In this document: positions 8,778-18,430 of the stretch, piece after piece | Layout of the letters: every line of letters begins with the position of its first letter | Position numbering within the stretch: position 1 is the stretch's first letter | Assembly (NCBI RefSeq): GCF_001046855.1 | Contig: NZ_HF570958.1 | Span: 109,324 to 162,181 of the forward strand | Reading direction: 5' to 3' | Length of the DNA stretch: 52,858 nt | DNA from: Nostocoides japonicum T1-X7 | Lineage (GTDB): Bacteria; Actinomycetota; Actinomycetes; Actinomycetales; Dermatophilaceae | Position numbers and translations under genes: made by a program | The notes under the pieces: generated by a model | The model's database searches: none | What the model was told of the DNA's origin: nothing | The model's input: the letters and a program-made list of their open reading frames with translations, nothing else

Positions 8778-10494
8778 GGCCGCTCCGGGTCCGTCGCAGC
8801 GTCGCCGTGGCGGCGGAATCGATCGCGAAGGTCGTCGGATCGACGACGACGCCGTAGTCCCGGGCGGCCGCCGCCACGCTGACGAACTCGTTGCGGACGT
8901 CGCGGGCGACGAGGGCGGGGTCACGGTCGAAGGGATGACCCCACCCGCCACCGCCTCCCGTGTTGTTGACGAGGACGTCTCCCGTCGCGAGGTGGTTGTA
9001 GCTGGGCCCCTTGACGACCTCGTCAGGTCGGCCCGGGTTGATGATCACGTGGTTGTTGTCGGCTTCGCGGCCCTCGCCGATCCCCCACGGCCGGGTCCGC
9101 GTCTTGTAGGTCATGCAGATCCCGGTCGACGGCGCGGTGAACCGGTAGGCCCGCCCGACGCCCACGCCACCGCGGTGCGCGCCGGCACCGGCGGAGTCCT
9201 GTCGGTAGCCGTAGTGCTCGATGAACATGGCGGACTTGGTCTCGAGCACCTCGACGGGATTGTTGCGGCAGCCGGGCTCCGACATGTGCATGATGCCGTC
9301 CTCGCCGTCGCCGCCGGCGTGACCGCCGAAGCCGACCGCCTCGTTCGTCGCCTCCAGCCACTGCTCCCCGGTGCGCGGGTTGATCCCGAGGCCCATCATG
9401 CTGCAGACGTCGCCGCCGGAGCTCGCGGGAACCCGGTCCGGCATCCCTTGGGCGAGGGCCTTGAGGACGACGTCGGTGGCGAGCAGTCCGGTCCACAGCG
9501 TGAAGGTCGCCATCGGGGGCACCGCATGCATGACCGAGCCGGGTTCGGTGACGACGCGCAGCGGCCGGAAGTTGCCCGCGACGACCGGGGTGTCCGGGGT
9601 GGTGAGGGACTTGAACACCAGACACGACAGTGCTTCGGTCAGACCACGGGGGACGTTGATGGGCCCCTTGACGCCGGTGTCGCTGCCGGTCCAGTCGACG
9701 ACGAACTCCTCGTCGGTGATGGTGACCGCACACTGCATACGCACGAGCTGACCGATGTCGACCCCGTCCTCGTCGACGAAGTCGTGGGCCGTCCAGGTGC
9801 CCTTCGGAAGGTCCCGGAGGGCGAGCCGGGCGAGCCGTTCACCGTGGTCGTTGATGGCGGCCATGGCGTCGACGACGGCGTCGGTGCCGTACTTCTCGGC
9901 GATCTCCTGGATGCGACGAACGCCGGTGACGCATGCGGAGACCTGGGCATGGATGTCGCCGATCGTGCGCTCCGGAAGCCGGCTGTTGAACCGGATGAGG
10001 TTGAAGATGTCGGCGTTCTCCCGGCCGCGGCGGTACAGCTTGGTCGCCGGGAAGAAGATGCCCTCCTGGTACATGTCCGTGGAGTCCAGGACGTAGCCGG
10101 GGTCCTTCTGCTTGAGGTCCAGCACGTGGATGCGACAGGCCGTGAAGCCGATGAGCCGGCCGCCGTGGTGGATCGGCGCGAGCACGAGGGGGTCGAGGGT
10201 GTGGGCCGAGGACCAGTAGGGGTAGTTGAGGATCAGCACATCCCCGGGCTCGAAGGTCTCGCGGCCGAGGAACTCGACAGCCTTCTTGATGCCGTAGTCG
10301 TTGGCCCGCGTGAAGATCGCGATGCCGGGCGCGTCGGCGACGATGTTCCCGTCGGCGTCGTGGATGCCGAGACCGTAGTCGTGGATCTCGTAGACGACGG
10401 TGTTGTATGCCGTGCGGCACAGGCTGCGGGACATCTCCTCGGCGGCCGCCAGCATGCCGAACCGGATGATCTCGGTGGTGATGGGGTCGGTCAT
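8767..10494 (-). CDS. hyuB: hydantoinase/oxoprolinase B-type subunit
   Basis: This 575-residue protein has the HyuB hallmark order: an N-terminal helix with EEMSRSLCRTAYN, the FEPGDVLILN strand with His98 and Asp101, and a C-terminal glycine loop NNTGGGGGWG. With HyuA it forms an ATP-dependent amidase that opens five-membered cyclic amides or imides such as 5-oxoproline and hydantoins, or acts as an acetone-carboxylase-like relative. In the usual NDPY motif the Asp is Tyr here (NYPY). ATG 10494 has AGGAG eight bases upstream; GTG 10503 overlaps the hyuA stop but has the ribosome site too close. It is coupled to both neighbours. Confidence 0.88.
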   Translation of the reverse strand: MTDPITTEIIRFGMLAAAEEMSRSLCRTAYNTVVYEIHDYGLGIHDADGNIVADAPGIAIFTRANDYGIKKAVEFLGRETFEPGDVLILNYPYWSSAHTLDPLVLAPIHHGGRLIGFTACRIHVLDLKQKDPGYVLDSTDMYQEGIFFPATKLYRRGRENADIFNLIRFNSRLPERTIGDIHAQVSACVTGVRRIQEIAEKYGTDAVVDAMAAINDHGERLARLALRDLPKGTWTAHDFVDEDGVDIGQLVRMQCAVTITDEEFVVDWTGSDTGVKGPINVPRGLTEALSCLVFKSLTTPDTPVVAGNFRPLRVVTEPGSVMHAVPPMATFTLWTGLLATDVVLKALAQGMPDRVPASSGGDVCSMMGLGINPRTGEQWLEATNEAVGFGGHAGGDGEDGIMHMSEPGCRNNPVEVLETKSAMFIEHYGYRQDSAGAGAHRGGVGVGRAYRFTAPSTGICMTYKTRTRPWGIGEGREADNNHVIINPGRPDEVVKGPSYNHLATGDVLVNNTGGGGGWGHPFDRDPALVARDVRNEFVSVAAAARDYGVVVDPTTFAIDSAATATLRRTRSGHDG

Positions 10495-10499
10495 GGTGA

Positions 10500-12539
10500 T
10501 CACTCCTGGGCTGCGACGTGGATGATGAGCTCGCCGTGGGCGCCGACCTCGCCTCGGTCACCTCGGTGGAGCACGGTGGTGGCGGTGTGCTCGGCGATGA
10601 CGGCGGGTCCGTCGATGTGGTCCCCCGGCGCGAGGGACTCCCGTATGTGGAGGGGGTACGGAACGGCCGGCCGGTCGGAGCTGACGTACACCGACCGGGT
10701 GGACCGTGCCACGAGCGGGTCGCCCGGTCGTCTGCCGGACCCCTCGGGGACGGTGGGCTTGTCGACGGTGCCGATCGCCTGCACCCGCGTCGTCGTGACC
10801 TCGACCGGATCGGGCATGACATGGCCGTACTGGGCCTCGTGGACACGTGCGAACTCGGCCGCGATGCGTTCCCGAGGGTTCTCGGCATCGGGATACGGGA
10901 TCGTGACCGAGTGCTCCTGCCCGAGGTAGCGGACGTCGAGCAGCCGCCTGTGGGTCTGGTCGGGCGGTGCGAAGCCCTCGGACTCCAGATGCGCCCTCGC
11001 CTCGGCCTCCATGGCGCTGAAGACGCTCTCGGCATGGTCCGCGGTGAGGTCGTCGAGCGGCATGACTCGCGTGCGGGCGACGTCGTGCTGGACGTCGGCC
11101 ATCAGCATGCCGAACGCGCAGAAGGCGCCCTGGCCCGGTGGGACGACGACGCGGCCGATCCCGAGCTCCCTCGCCACCTCCACGGCGACCAATCCGCCGG
11201 CACCGCCCAACGACAGCAGGGCGAAGTCCTTGGGGTCTCGGCCGAGGTCGACGGTGATGGCTCGGACGGCACCGACGATCTTGGTCGTCGAGATCCGCAC
11301 GATGCCCCGAGCCAGCTCGGGGACCGGAAGACCGAGGGATGCGGCGAGCGGTGCAAGCGCGGCGGCGGCGAGCTCTGCGTCGAGGGCGAGGGTCCCGCCG
11401 AGGGCCGCGTCCGAGCCGAGGTACCCGAGCACCAGCGCAGCATCGGTGAAGGTCGGATCGGTGCCCCCGCGGCCGTACGACGCCGGCCCCGGCGCGGCGC
11501 CCGCGCTCTGTGGTCCCACCTGGAGGACGCCGGCCGCGTCGAGCCAGGCGATCGACCCGCCCCCGGACCCGATGGTGTGGATGTAGAGCGAGGGCATGTT
11601 GATCGGCATCTGCTCGAACTCCGCGCCCTGGTAGAGGACCGACTCGTGGTCGAGGATCAGCGAGGCGTCGAGGCTCGTGCCTCCCATGTCGATCGTGATG
11701 AGGTTCGGCTCGTCGACGAGGCGGGAGAAGGTCGCCGCGCCGACGACGCCGCCGGCGGGCCCGGAGAGGACCAGCGAGACCGGCATCTCGCGCGCGGCCG
11801 CCGCGGTCATCGCGCCGCCGCCGGAGCGAGTCATGAGGAACCGTCCGTCGAACCCGCCGTCGGACAGCTCCGACTCGAGCCGGTGGAGGTAGGTGGCGAC
11901 GATGGGCTTGATGTAGGCGTCGATGACGGCAGTGCTCGTCCGCTCGTACTCGCGGTACTCCCGCGACAGCTCGTGCGACAGGGTGACGGCCACCTCGGGC
12001 GCCAGACGGGTGAGGACCTCGCGCATCCGCAGCTCGTGGCTGGGGTTGGCATACGCGTGGAGGAAGGCGACGGCGACCGCCTCGTACCCGCGGTCGGCGA
12101 CCAGCCGGGCCACCCGCTCGGCGTCGGCCACGTCGAAGGGCTCGTGGACGGAGCCGTCGAAGAGGCTGCGTTCCCGGACCTCGAAGGTGTCGCAGCGCTC
12201 GAGCAGGGGCGTGGGCTTCCGGTAGGTGATGTCGTAGTTCACGGTGCGGTCGGTCCGGCCGAGCAGGTAGACGTCGCGGAACCCTGCTGTCGCGATGACG
12301 GCCGTCCGGGCACCGGTCCGGGTGAGCAGCGCATTGAGCCCGAGCGTCGTGCCGTGGGTGAACAGCTGGACGTCGGCGGGGCTGGCGCCCACCTTGGCGA
12401 AGGCGTCGAGGACGCCGCGCGTCGGGTCGGAAGGAGTCGTCGGGACCTTGTCGAACAGGATCCTTCCCGTGTCGGGGTCAAGACGGACGACGTCGGTGAA
12501 CGTGCCCCCGACGTCGACGGCGAGGCGGGTGGTGACCAT
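10500..12539 (-). CDS. hyuA: hydantoinase/oxoprolinase A-type ATPase subunit
   Basis: This 679-residue protein has the ASKHA ATPase signatures: phosphate-1 loop DVGGTFTD (9-16), THGTTLGLNALL (61-72), SGPAGG (259-264), the second phosphate loop DMGGTSLD (284-291), and GSGGGSIAW further on. This is full HyuA length including the C-terminal domain. It phosphorylates the amide carbonyl so that the HyuB partner can open the ring. ATG 12539 is the first gene of the leftward operon, with GGGAGA about eleven bases upstream. HyuB starts six bases after its stop. Substrate is not readable; the cluster points to a cyclic amide. Confidence 0.9.
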   Translation of the reverse strand: MVTTRLAVDVGGTFTDVVRLDPDTGRILFDKVPTTPSDPTRGVLDAFAKVGASPADVQLFTHGTTLGLNALLTRTGARTAVIATAGFRDVYLLGRTDRTVNYDITYRKPTPLLERCDTFEVRERSLFDGSVHEPFDVADAERVARLVADRGYEAVAVAFLHAYANPSHELRMREVLTRLAPEVAVTLSHELSREYREYERTSTAVIDAYIKPIVATYLHRLESELSDGGFDGRFLMTRSGGGAMTAAAAREMPVSLVLSGPAGGVVGAATFSRLVDEPNLITIDMGGTSLDASLILDHESVLYQGAEFEQMPINMPSLYIHTIGSGGGSIAWLDAAGVLQVGPQSAGAAPGPASYGRGGTDPTFTDAALVLGYLGSDAALGGTLALDAELAAAALAPLAASLGLPVPELARGIVRISTTKIVGAVRAITVDLGRDPKDFALLSLGGAGGLVAVEVARELGIGRVVVPPGQGAFCAFGMLMADVQHDVARTRVMPLDDLTADHAESVFSAMEAEARAHLESEGFAPPDQTHRRLLDVRYLGQEHSVTIPYPDAENPRERIAAEFARVHEAQYGHVMPDPVEVTTTRVQAIGTVDKPTVPEGSGRRPGDPLVARSTRSVYVSSDRPAVPYPLHIRESLAPGDHIDGPAVIAEHTATTVLHRGDRGEVGAHGELIIHVAAQE

Positions 12540-12829
12540 GAGCGGTTCTCCCTTGGCGGTGGTGGACGAGTGATCTGGTGGGCGGTCGTGGAGGGCAGTT
12601 CGGGCGGGCCCCGCGTCGGCGGTGCGAGGGTGTCCGGTGCCGTCCTCGTCGGCTCGACGGGTCCCGCCGGACTCTCACGAGGGACACCATGGCGGTGGTG
12701 CCCTCGTCGTGTGGATGGGCAGATCGCATACCGGCCTGGAGGTCCGGGGTCGTTCCGCACATCGTGCCCTCCCGAGGGGGAGACCTAGCGTGGCCGCCAA
12801 CGTCGTTCCGCTCAGGAAGGAACCATCGA
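12540..12829. promoter_or_regulatory. divergent promoter region between the two operons
   Basis: These 290 bases lie between the starts of hyuA (leftward) and the DUF917 gene (rightward) and must hold both operon promoters. No open frame here has sensible codon use. A GAGGG ... CCCTC inverted pair around 12678-12705 flanks a GGTG-rich middle and is a possible regulator site, but it is only five bases per arm. Clear -35/-10 boxes are not visible. The PucR and SARP-type regulators encoded in the block are the likely users (inference). Confidence 0.6.
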
Positions 12830-13897
12830 ATGCGACGCATCGCCTCAGAGGACCTGGACCACCTCACGCTCGGCGCCACGCTCCTCGGGACCGGGGGTGG
12901 AGGTGACCCGTTCATCGCCAAGCTCATGGTCGAGCAGGCCATCGAGGACTTCGGCCCCATCGACGTCGCGACGCTGGACGAGCTCGACGACGACGCGCTC
13001 GTCGCGACGGTCGCCGTCCTCGGAGCACCGACCGTCATCATCGAGAAGATCCCCTCGGGCAGCGAGTTCACCGACGCGGTGCGGGCCCTGTCCTCCTACA
13101 TGGGACGGAAGATCCAGGCGATCATGCCCGTCGAGGTCGGGGGGATGAACACGCTCATCCCGTTGGCGGTCGCCACCGAGCTCGGAGTGCCCTGCCTCGA
13201 CGCCGACGGGATGCGTCGTGCCTTCCCCCAGATCGAGATGACGAGCTTCACCCTCGCCGGCCTCAGCTCCTCGCCCATGAGCCTGGCCGACGAGAAGGGC
13301 AACAAGATCGCCTTCGAGACGGTCAGCAACCAGATGGGGGAGAGGCTCGTGCGCGGGTCGGCGATGATGCTCGGCCTCGCCAACGCGGTCTCGCTCTACC
13401 CCATGACGGTCGCCCAGGCCAAGGACGCCGCGGTGTGGGGGTCGATGCGGTACTGCAGCGAGCTCGGCGGTCACCTGAGGGCCGTGCAGCGTCAGGAGCC
13501 GGATGCGTGGGACCGGCTGCTGGCCTTCACCGGGGGGCGGATCGCGTTCGAGGGCAAGATCATCGACCTCGACCGGCGCACCACGACGGGCTTCGCGCGC
13601 GGCACGGTGACCATCGAGGACTTCGCCGACCCGACCCGGACGATGCGGATCGAGATCCAGAACGAGCTGCTCCTCGCCATCGAGGACGGTCGGCCGGTGG
13701 TCACTCCTCCCGACCTCATCTGCATGCTCGACCATGAGACGGCCGAGCCCATCACGACCGAGACCCTCGCCTACGGCCAGCGGGTCCGGATCCTCGCTCT
13801 CCCGTGCGCCCCCGAGCTCAAGCGCGGGGACTGGCTCGACGTGGTCGGTCCCTCGGCATTCGGCTACGACGTCGACTACGTCTCCCTGGAAGGTTGA
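12830..13897 (+). CDS. DUF917-family protein (S-methyl-thiohydantoin desulfurase-like)
   Basis: This 355-residue protein starts with the family signature: a short helix then LTLGATLLG and GTGGGGDP (20-27). The next segments (FGPIDVATLDEL, QAIMPVEVGGMNT, GMRRAFPQIEMTSF) fit DUF917, a family consistently found beside hydantoinase/oxoprolinase-type ATPases and annotated as S-methyl-thiohydantoin desulfurase-like. ATG 12830 has AGGAAGG at normal spacing. It is the first gene of the rightward operon and is two bases from the second HyuA-like gene, so the two probably form an enzyme pair. The molecular reaction is poorly known. Confidence 0.85.
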   Translation: MRRIASEDLDHLTLGATLLGTGGGGDPFIAKLMVEQAIEDFGPIDVATLDELDDDALVATVAVLGAPTVIIEKIPSGSEFTDAVRALSSYMGRKIQAIMPVEVGGMNTLIPLAVATELGVPCLDADGMRRAFPQIEMTSFTLAGLSSSPMSLADEKGNKIAFETVSNQMGERLVRGSAMMLGLANAVSLYPMTVAQAKDAAVWGSMRYCSELGGHLRAVQRQEPDAWDRLLAFTGGRIAFEGKIIDLDRRTTTGFARGTVTIEDFADPTRTMRIEIQNELLLAIEDGRPVVTPPDLICMLDHETAEPITTETLAYGQRVRILALPCAPELKRGDWLDVVGPSAFGYDVDYVSLEG

Positions 13898-13899
13898 TC

Positions 13900-15450
13900 A
13901 TGAGCTACAAGATCGGAATCGACGTCGGTGGCACCAACACGGACGCCGTCATCGTCGACAGCCGCGGCGAGGTGGTCGCCGCGACGAAGTCCGCCACGAC
14001 ACCCGACCCGTTCGACGGCATCCGCGAGTCCCTCGCCAAGGTCATCGCCCAGGTCGACAAGGCCCAGGTGACCCAGGCGATGCTCGGCACCACGCATCCG
14101 GCGAACGCCATCATCCAGCGTCGGGATCTGCAGCGGGTCGGCGTCATCCGGCTCGCCGCGCCCGCATCCATGGGCGTGCGACCGGGTGTCGCGTGGCCGA
14201 AGGACCTGCTCGGCGCGATCGTCGGGCCGATCGACATCGTGGGCGGCGGCAACGAGTTCGACGGCTCGGAGATCGCTCCCCTCGACGAGGAGGCCGTGCG
14301 CCGGTTCGCCGAGAAGTGCGCGGGGCAGGTGGCGGCGATCGCGGTCTCCGCACCGTTCTCGCCCGCCACCTTCGACCACGAGGAGCGGGCCGCCCGGATC
14401 TTCGCCGAGGAGCTCGGACCGGACGTCGCGGTGTCGATGAGTCATCGGGTCGGGGCGCTCGGGCTCCTGGAGCGTGAGAACGCCACGATCCTCAACGCCT
14501 CACTGCTCGGCGTGGCCCGCAACGTCGTCGAGGGGTTCCACGCGGCACTGCTGGGCAACGGGCTCGACGTGGAGTCCTTCATCACGCAGAACGACGGGAC
14601 CCTGCTGTCGGCCGAGGAGGCCGTCCGGTTCCCCGTCCTCACCCTCGGCTCCGGACCGACGAACTCGATGCGCGGAGCCTGCTCCCTCGCCGGTCTCCCC
14701 GACGCGCTGGTCGTCGACGTCGGTGGCACGTCGGCCGACGTCGGAATCCTCGTCGACGGATTCCCCCGTGAGTCGACGGCGGCCATCGAGGTGGGCGGGG
14801 TCCGGACGAACTTCCGGATGCCCGACCTCATCTCGATCGGCCTCGGCGGCGGGTCCGTCGTCCACGACGGGACGGAGGGCGTCACCGTGGGCCCGGACTC
14901 GGTCGGCTACAAGGTCGTCACCGAGGCGCTCGTATGCGGTGGAAGCACCCTGACGCTGTCCGACGTCTCCGTCCGCTCCGGCCGGCTCACCGGCTTCGGC
15001 GACCCCGGGCTCGTGGAGTCGATACCGGAGGAGACGGTCACGGCTGCGCTCTCCTGGGTGGACGAGCAGATCCGGATCATGGCGGACCGGATGAAGGCCA
15101 GCCGCCACGAGCTCCCGCTCATCGCGGTCGGCGGTGGCTCGCACCTCGTCCCGGACGCCGTTCCCGGCGTCACCGAGGTCGTGCGGCCCAACCACCACGC
15201 GGTCGCCAACGCCTACGGAGCGGCCATCGCCGAGGCCTCCGGGAGCATCGACCGGGTGTTCCGGTTCGGCGAGCGCGGGCGCGAGGCATGCCTGGAGGAG
15301 GCGCGCAGCCTCGCCTCGGAGGCCGCCATCCGCTCCGGCGCCGACCCCAACAAGGTCCGTATCACGTCCGTCCACGAGGTCCCCTTGTCCTACGTCCCGG
15401 GCCAGGCCTGTCGCGTGCAGGTGAAGGCCGCCGGCCCCCTCGCGTCATGA
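13900..15450 (+). CDS. short hydantoinase/oxoprolinase A-like ATPase
   Basis: This 516-residue protein has the phosphate loop DVGGTNTD (8-15), the LGTTHPANAI segment and the second nucleotide loop VVDVGGTSADVG, so it is an ASKHA-fold HyuA relative. It lacks the C-terminal domain found in the 679-residue hyuA of the leftward operon, as is usual for the DUF917-associated group. The start follows the DUF917 stop by two bases with GGAAGG inside the upstream gene. It overlaps the next gene by ATGA. Ring opening or amide activation with DUF917 as partner is inference. Confidence 0.87.
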   Translation: MSYKIGIDVGGTNTDAVIVDSRGEVVAATKSATTPDPFDGIRESLAKVIAQVDKAQVTQAMLGTTHPANAIIQRRDLQRVGVIRLAAPASMGVRPGVAWPKDLLGAIVGPIDIVGGGNEFDGSEIAPLDEEAVRRFAEKCAGQVAAIAVSAPFSPATFDHEERAARIFAEELGPDVAVSMSHRVGALGLLERENATILNASLLGVARNVVEGFHAALLGNGLDVESFITQNDGTLLSAEEAVRFPVLTLGSGPTNSMRGACSLAGLPDALVVDVGGTSADVGILVDGFPRESTAAIEVGGVRTNFRMPDLISIGLGGGSVVHDGTEGVTVGPDSVGYKVVTEALVCGGSTLTLSDVSVRSGRLTGFGDPGLVESIPEETVTAALSWVDEQIRIMADRMKASRHELPLIAVGGGSHLVPDAVPGVTEVVRPNHHAVANAYGAAIAEASGSIDRVFRFGERGREACLEEARSLASEAAIRSGADPNKVRITSVHEVPLSYVPGQACRVQVKAAGPLAS

Positions 15451-15845
15451 GCCGCGACGCACGGGCCGTGTGGCTCGCATACAACGAGGCGGAGAACTCC
15501 TCGGACTACCCGGCGATGATGGCGCTCATTGCACCCGACCTCGCGGTGACCGTCAACGGGCGTCCCGCCGTGTCCTCCGCCGAGGACGACGAGCGCGCCA
15601 TGCGCGCGCTCAAGCAGGCCTACCCCGACTACCGGCGTGACGTCGAGGAGGTGATCGGTGCCGGTGACCGGGCCGTCGCCCGGTGGCGGATGATCGGCTC
15701 GCCGGCGTCACCGGACCTCGCGCCGCTCGACGTCCCCGGCTGCTCGGTCGTCCGGACGGTCGGCGAGGTGATGGTCGAGGCCTACCTCTACCACGACGGG
15801 GCCGCGTTGGACGCCGTCCTCGAGGCGGCCGGAGCCACCTCGTGA
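15447..15845 (+). CDS. SnoaL/NTF2-like protein
   Basis: This 132-residue protein has the SnoaL-like alpha+beta barrel pattern: an N-terminal helix with WLAYNEAENSSDYPAMMALI, a strand LAVTVNGRP, a helix with ALKQAYPDYRRDVEEVI, and strands DRAVARWRMIG and VMVEAYLYH. The family includes small cyclases, isomerases and hydrolases acting on organic ligands as well as non-catalytic proteins. ATG 15447 overlaps the previous stop (ATGA), and its own stop overlaps the dipeptidase start (GTGA), so it is firmly inside the operon. The role is unknown; an isomerase or lyase step on the ring compound is possible. Confidence 0.75.
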   Translation: MSRDARAVWLAYNEAENSSDYPAMMALIAPDLAVTVNGRPAVSSAEDDERAMRALKQAYPDYRRDVEEVIGAGDRAVARWRMIGSPASPDLAPLDVPGCSVVRTVGEVMVEAYLYHDGAALDAVLEAAGATS

Positions 15846-16837
15846 CCGCCTTCGTCGCCGACTGTCACAACGACCTCCTGCTCGCGGTCCGCCATCAGCG
15901 GGAGCGCGGGATCGAGGACCCCTTCGGAGAGCTGTGGCTGCCGCAGCTGCGTGCCGGTGGCGTCCGGCTCCAGGTCCTGCCGGTATGCACCGAGGACCAG
16001 TTCGTCGGAGAGGGTGCCCTGCGCCGCAGCCTCCTGCTCATCGAGGAGGCCCGGAACCTCGCAGCGGTCCACTCCGACAGCGTCGCCATCGTCGAGACCG
16101 GCGCCGGGCTGCGGGAGGTCCTCGCCTCCGGACGGATCGCCCTCGTGCTGGCCATCGAGGGAGCCGAACCCATCGGGAACTCGCTGGAGCTCGTCGACGT
16201 CATGGCGCGGGCCGGCATCCGCATGTGCTCGCTGTCCTGGAACCGGCGCACCATGATGGCCGACGGCATCGCCGAACGCGACACCGGCGGCCGGCTCACG
16301 CAGCTCGGCGTCGACGCCGTGCGGCGGATGGAGGACATCGGCGTCCTCGTCGACGTGTCGCACCTGTCCGAGGCCGGGTTCTTCCATCTGGCCGACGTGG
16401 CGACGAGACCGTTCATCGCCTCACACTCCTCGTGTCGCGCGGTCCACGACCACCCGCGCAACCTCACCGACGACCAGCTGCGCGTCGTCTGCGACACCGG
16501 AGGCTTCGTGGCGCTCAACGCCTTCGGGCCCTTCCTCGCCGAGACCTGCCCCACGGTGCACCACTACGTCGACCACATCGAGCACGCGGTCTCGGTCGTC
16601 GGGCCGGACCGCGTGGGTCTCGGGACCGACTTCATCGTCGACGTGCAGGACATCGTCGACACCCCGTTCACCGGTGTGCTCGTGGACTGGCGGGACATCC
16701 CGCAGACCCGGGACCTGCAGCGACCGGCCGACTTCGTCGGGCTCGCCGGGTGCCTTCGCGAGCGGGTCGGCGGCGAGCTCGCGGAGAGGATCCTGGGTGC
16801 CAACCTCGCCGACTTCCTCGGCGGACACCTCGCCTGA
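15842..16837 (+). CDS. M19 (renal dipeptidase-like) membrane-dipeptidase family enzyme
   Basis: This 331-residue enzyme has the M19 zinc-site order: HND (9-11), IEGAEP with Glu106, VDVSHLSE with His174, ASHSSCRAVHDHPRN with His195, and GLGTDF near the C-terminus. The family hydrolyses dipeptides including D-residue ones at a binuclear zinc centre. No signal peptide is present, so it is cytoplasmic. GTG 15842 overlaps the upstream stop (GTGA). In this operon it could cut a dipeptide released by ring opening of a cyclic dipeptide or hydantoin-like compound (inference). Confidence 0.87.
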   Translation: MTAFVADCHNDLLLAVRHQRERGIEDPFGELWLPQLRAGGVRLQVLPVCTEDQFVGEGALRRSLLLIEEARNLAAVHSDSVAIVETGAGLREVLASGRIALVLAIEGAEPIGNSLELVDVMARAGIRMCSLSWNRRTMMADGIAERDTGGRLTQLGVDAVRRMEDIGVLVDVSHLSEAGFFHLADVATRPFIASHSSCRAVHDHPRNLTDDQLRVVCDTGGFVALNAFGPFLAETCPTVHHYVDHIEHAVSVVGPDRVGLGTDFIVDVQDIVDTPFTGVLVDWRDIPQTRDLQRPADFVGLAGCLRERVGGELAERILGANLADFLGGHLA

Positions 16838-16852
16838 GGAGATACTGAGCGC

Positions 16853-18430
16853 GTGCCGAACCTGTGGGACGCCGCATACCAGGTGCGGGTCCGCAACGTC
16901 CTGGCGCTCCACCGTCTCGCCGGTGCGACGCGACTCGGTGGCCGAGGCAGCGAGGACCGGCTGGTGTCCCGGGTCCGGTTCGCTCCCGCCGGACGCCATC
17001 CCCATGGCGACTACGCCCAGACCGCCGTCATCCTCGACGGCGGGCGCCTCGACAAGGACACCTACCTCGTCGACCTCACCCTCCGCTGGATGAGCGAGGC
17101 AGGGGCGCCCCTGCTCATCGTCGTCTCACCCGCGCACGAGATCGGCCTGTCTGCACGGCGGTTGGCCGACAAGCTGTCGACGGCCCTCGTGGTGACCGAC
17201 GACTACCTCCTCGAGCTGGCCGACGACATCCGGGAGGTCGTCGAGGCGCCGCTGCGCCTCCTCGCCACGACCGTCGTCGACGCGGTCGACCGGTTCGGGC
17301 GGATCAGCCCGAACCAGGGGGTTCCCGAGCTCCTGGGGATCGTGGACGACACTCTCGCCGCCAGTGCCTCGCTCATCGGGCTCGAAGGCGAGGTCGTCGC
17401 CGGGCCACCGCTCGACCCCCCGATCGCACGGCGGGACCGCGTCACCGTCCCCGTCCGGACGCGGATCGAGAGCGTCGTCCGGCTCGTGCAGCCTGTCACG
17501 CTCGCCCGCGGCGAACGCCCGACCTTCTGGCTGGTGCTGTCCCGGGAGGCGCCGACACCTGCCTGGGAGGAAGCCGCCTCCCGACTCGTCCAGCTCGCCG
17601 CGAGCTACATCGGGACCCGGCTGATGTCGAATCGGCTGGAGCAGGAACGCGATGCCCGGGTCCGGCTCGGTGCCCTCAACGGCATCATCGCCCTGACCGA
17701 TCGCCCGAGCGCCTCGCTGACCCAGCAGATCGGCACGCTGGGCTGGAAGACCGACGGCTGGTGCAGCGCCATCCACATGAGGGTTGCGGGGCAGGCGGAC
17801 TCGCTCCGGGTCCTCGCACTCACCGACCCCCTGTCACGCGCGCTGTCGGGCACCATCGACGGGCCCCTCGTCGAGCGGCCCGACGGCTGGACATCGTGGC
17901 TCGCCGAAGCCGCCGAGCCGTTGCCGGCCTCGTTCGGGCAGCTCGTCGTCGCCATCCGGCGGGCCGTCCAGGACTTCGTCGCCGACCGGGACGGACTGCG
18001 CGTCTACGTCGGGATCGGGCGTCCGTATGCCGGCACCTTGGGCCTGCGACGGAGCCTCGCCGAGGCGCAGGAGGCCGCCACCATCGCCCAGGCGAGCGGG
18101 CTGCGGACCGCGGTCCAGCACATCGACGAGCTGGGGGTCCAGCGCATCCTCGTCGGCTGGTACACCTCGGAGGAGTTCGGCGACGTCGCCCGCACCCTCC
18201 TGCGGCCCGTCACCGAGGTCGACAAGGACGAGGACCTCCTGCGCACTCTCGAGGTCTACCTCGACAACGAGTCCTCTCCGACGGCCACCGCCGACATCAT
18301 GGGGCTGCATCGGAACACGGTCATCAAGCGGATCGCCCGGGTGCGGCACGTCGTGGCCGTCGACCTCGACGACCCCGACCAGCGGCTCGCGGTGCAGCTG
18401 GCCTGTCGCGTCGTCAACCTGGCGCGCTAG
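16853..18430 (+). CDS. PucR-family transcriptional regulator
   Basis: This 525-residue protein ends in the PucR/CdaR helix-turn-helix (about 476-500, PTATADIMGLHRNTV then IKRIARV), preceded by a degenerate GGDEF-like module around 330-430 with YVGIGRPYAGTLGLRRSL. The N-terminal 300 residues resemble a PucR sensory region. The GTG at 16853 has AGGAG about ten bases upstream and lies 15 bases after the dipeptidase stop, so it is cotranscribed. PucR regulators typically control purine, allantoin or related amide catabolism. It may act on the promoter 12540-12829 and the gap before the transporter (inference). Confidence 0.85.
   Translation: MPNLWDAAYQVRVRNVLALHRLAGATRLGGRGSEDRLVSRVRFAPAGRHPHGDYAQTAVILDGGRLDKDTYLVDLTLRWMSEAGAPLLIVVSPAHEIGLSARRLADKLSTALVVTDDYLLELADDIREVVEAPLRLLATTVVDAVDRFGRISPNQGVPELLGIVDDTLAASASLIGLEGEVVAGPPLDPPIARRDRVTVPVRTRIESVVRLVQPVTLARGERPTFWLVLSREAPTPAWEEAASRLVQLAASYIGTRLMSNRLEQERDARVRLGALNGIIALTDRPSASLTQQIGTLGWKTDGWCSAIHMRVAGQADSLRVLALTDPLSRALSGTIDGPLVERPDGWTSWLAEAAEPLPASFGQLVVAIRRAVQDFVADRDGLRVYVGIGRPYAGTLGLRRSLAEAQEAATIAQASGLRTAVQHIDELGVQRILVGWYTSEEFGDVARTLLRPVTEVDKDEDLLRTLEVYLDNESSPTATADIMGLHRNTVIKRIARVRHVVAVDLDDPDQRLAVQLACRVVNLAR

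Noticed and set aside
10501..10503. GTG as hyuB start
   Set aside because: The AGGAG would abut the GTG; spacing suits ATG 10492-10494.
8608..10929. A 773-codon open frame on the plus strand through hyuB
   Set aside because: It is antisense to hyuB and the amidohydrolase, low in complexity, and lacks a ribosome site.
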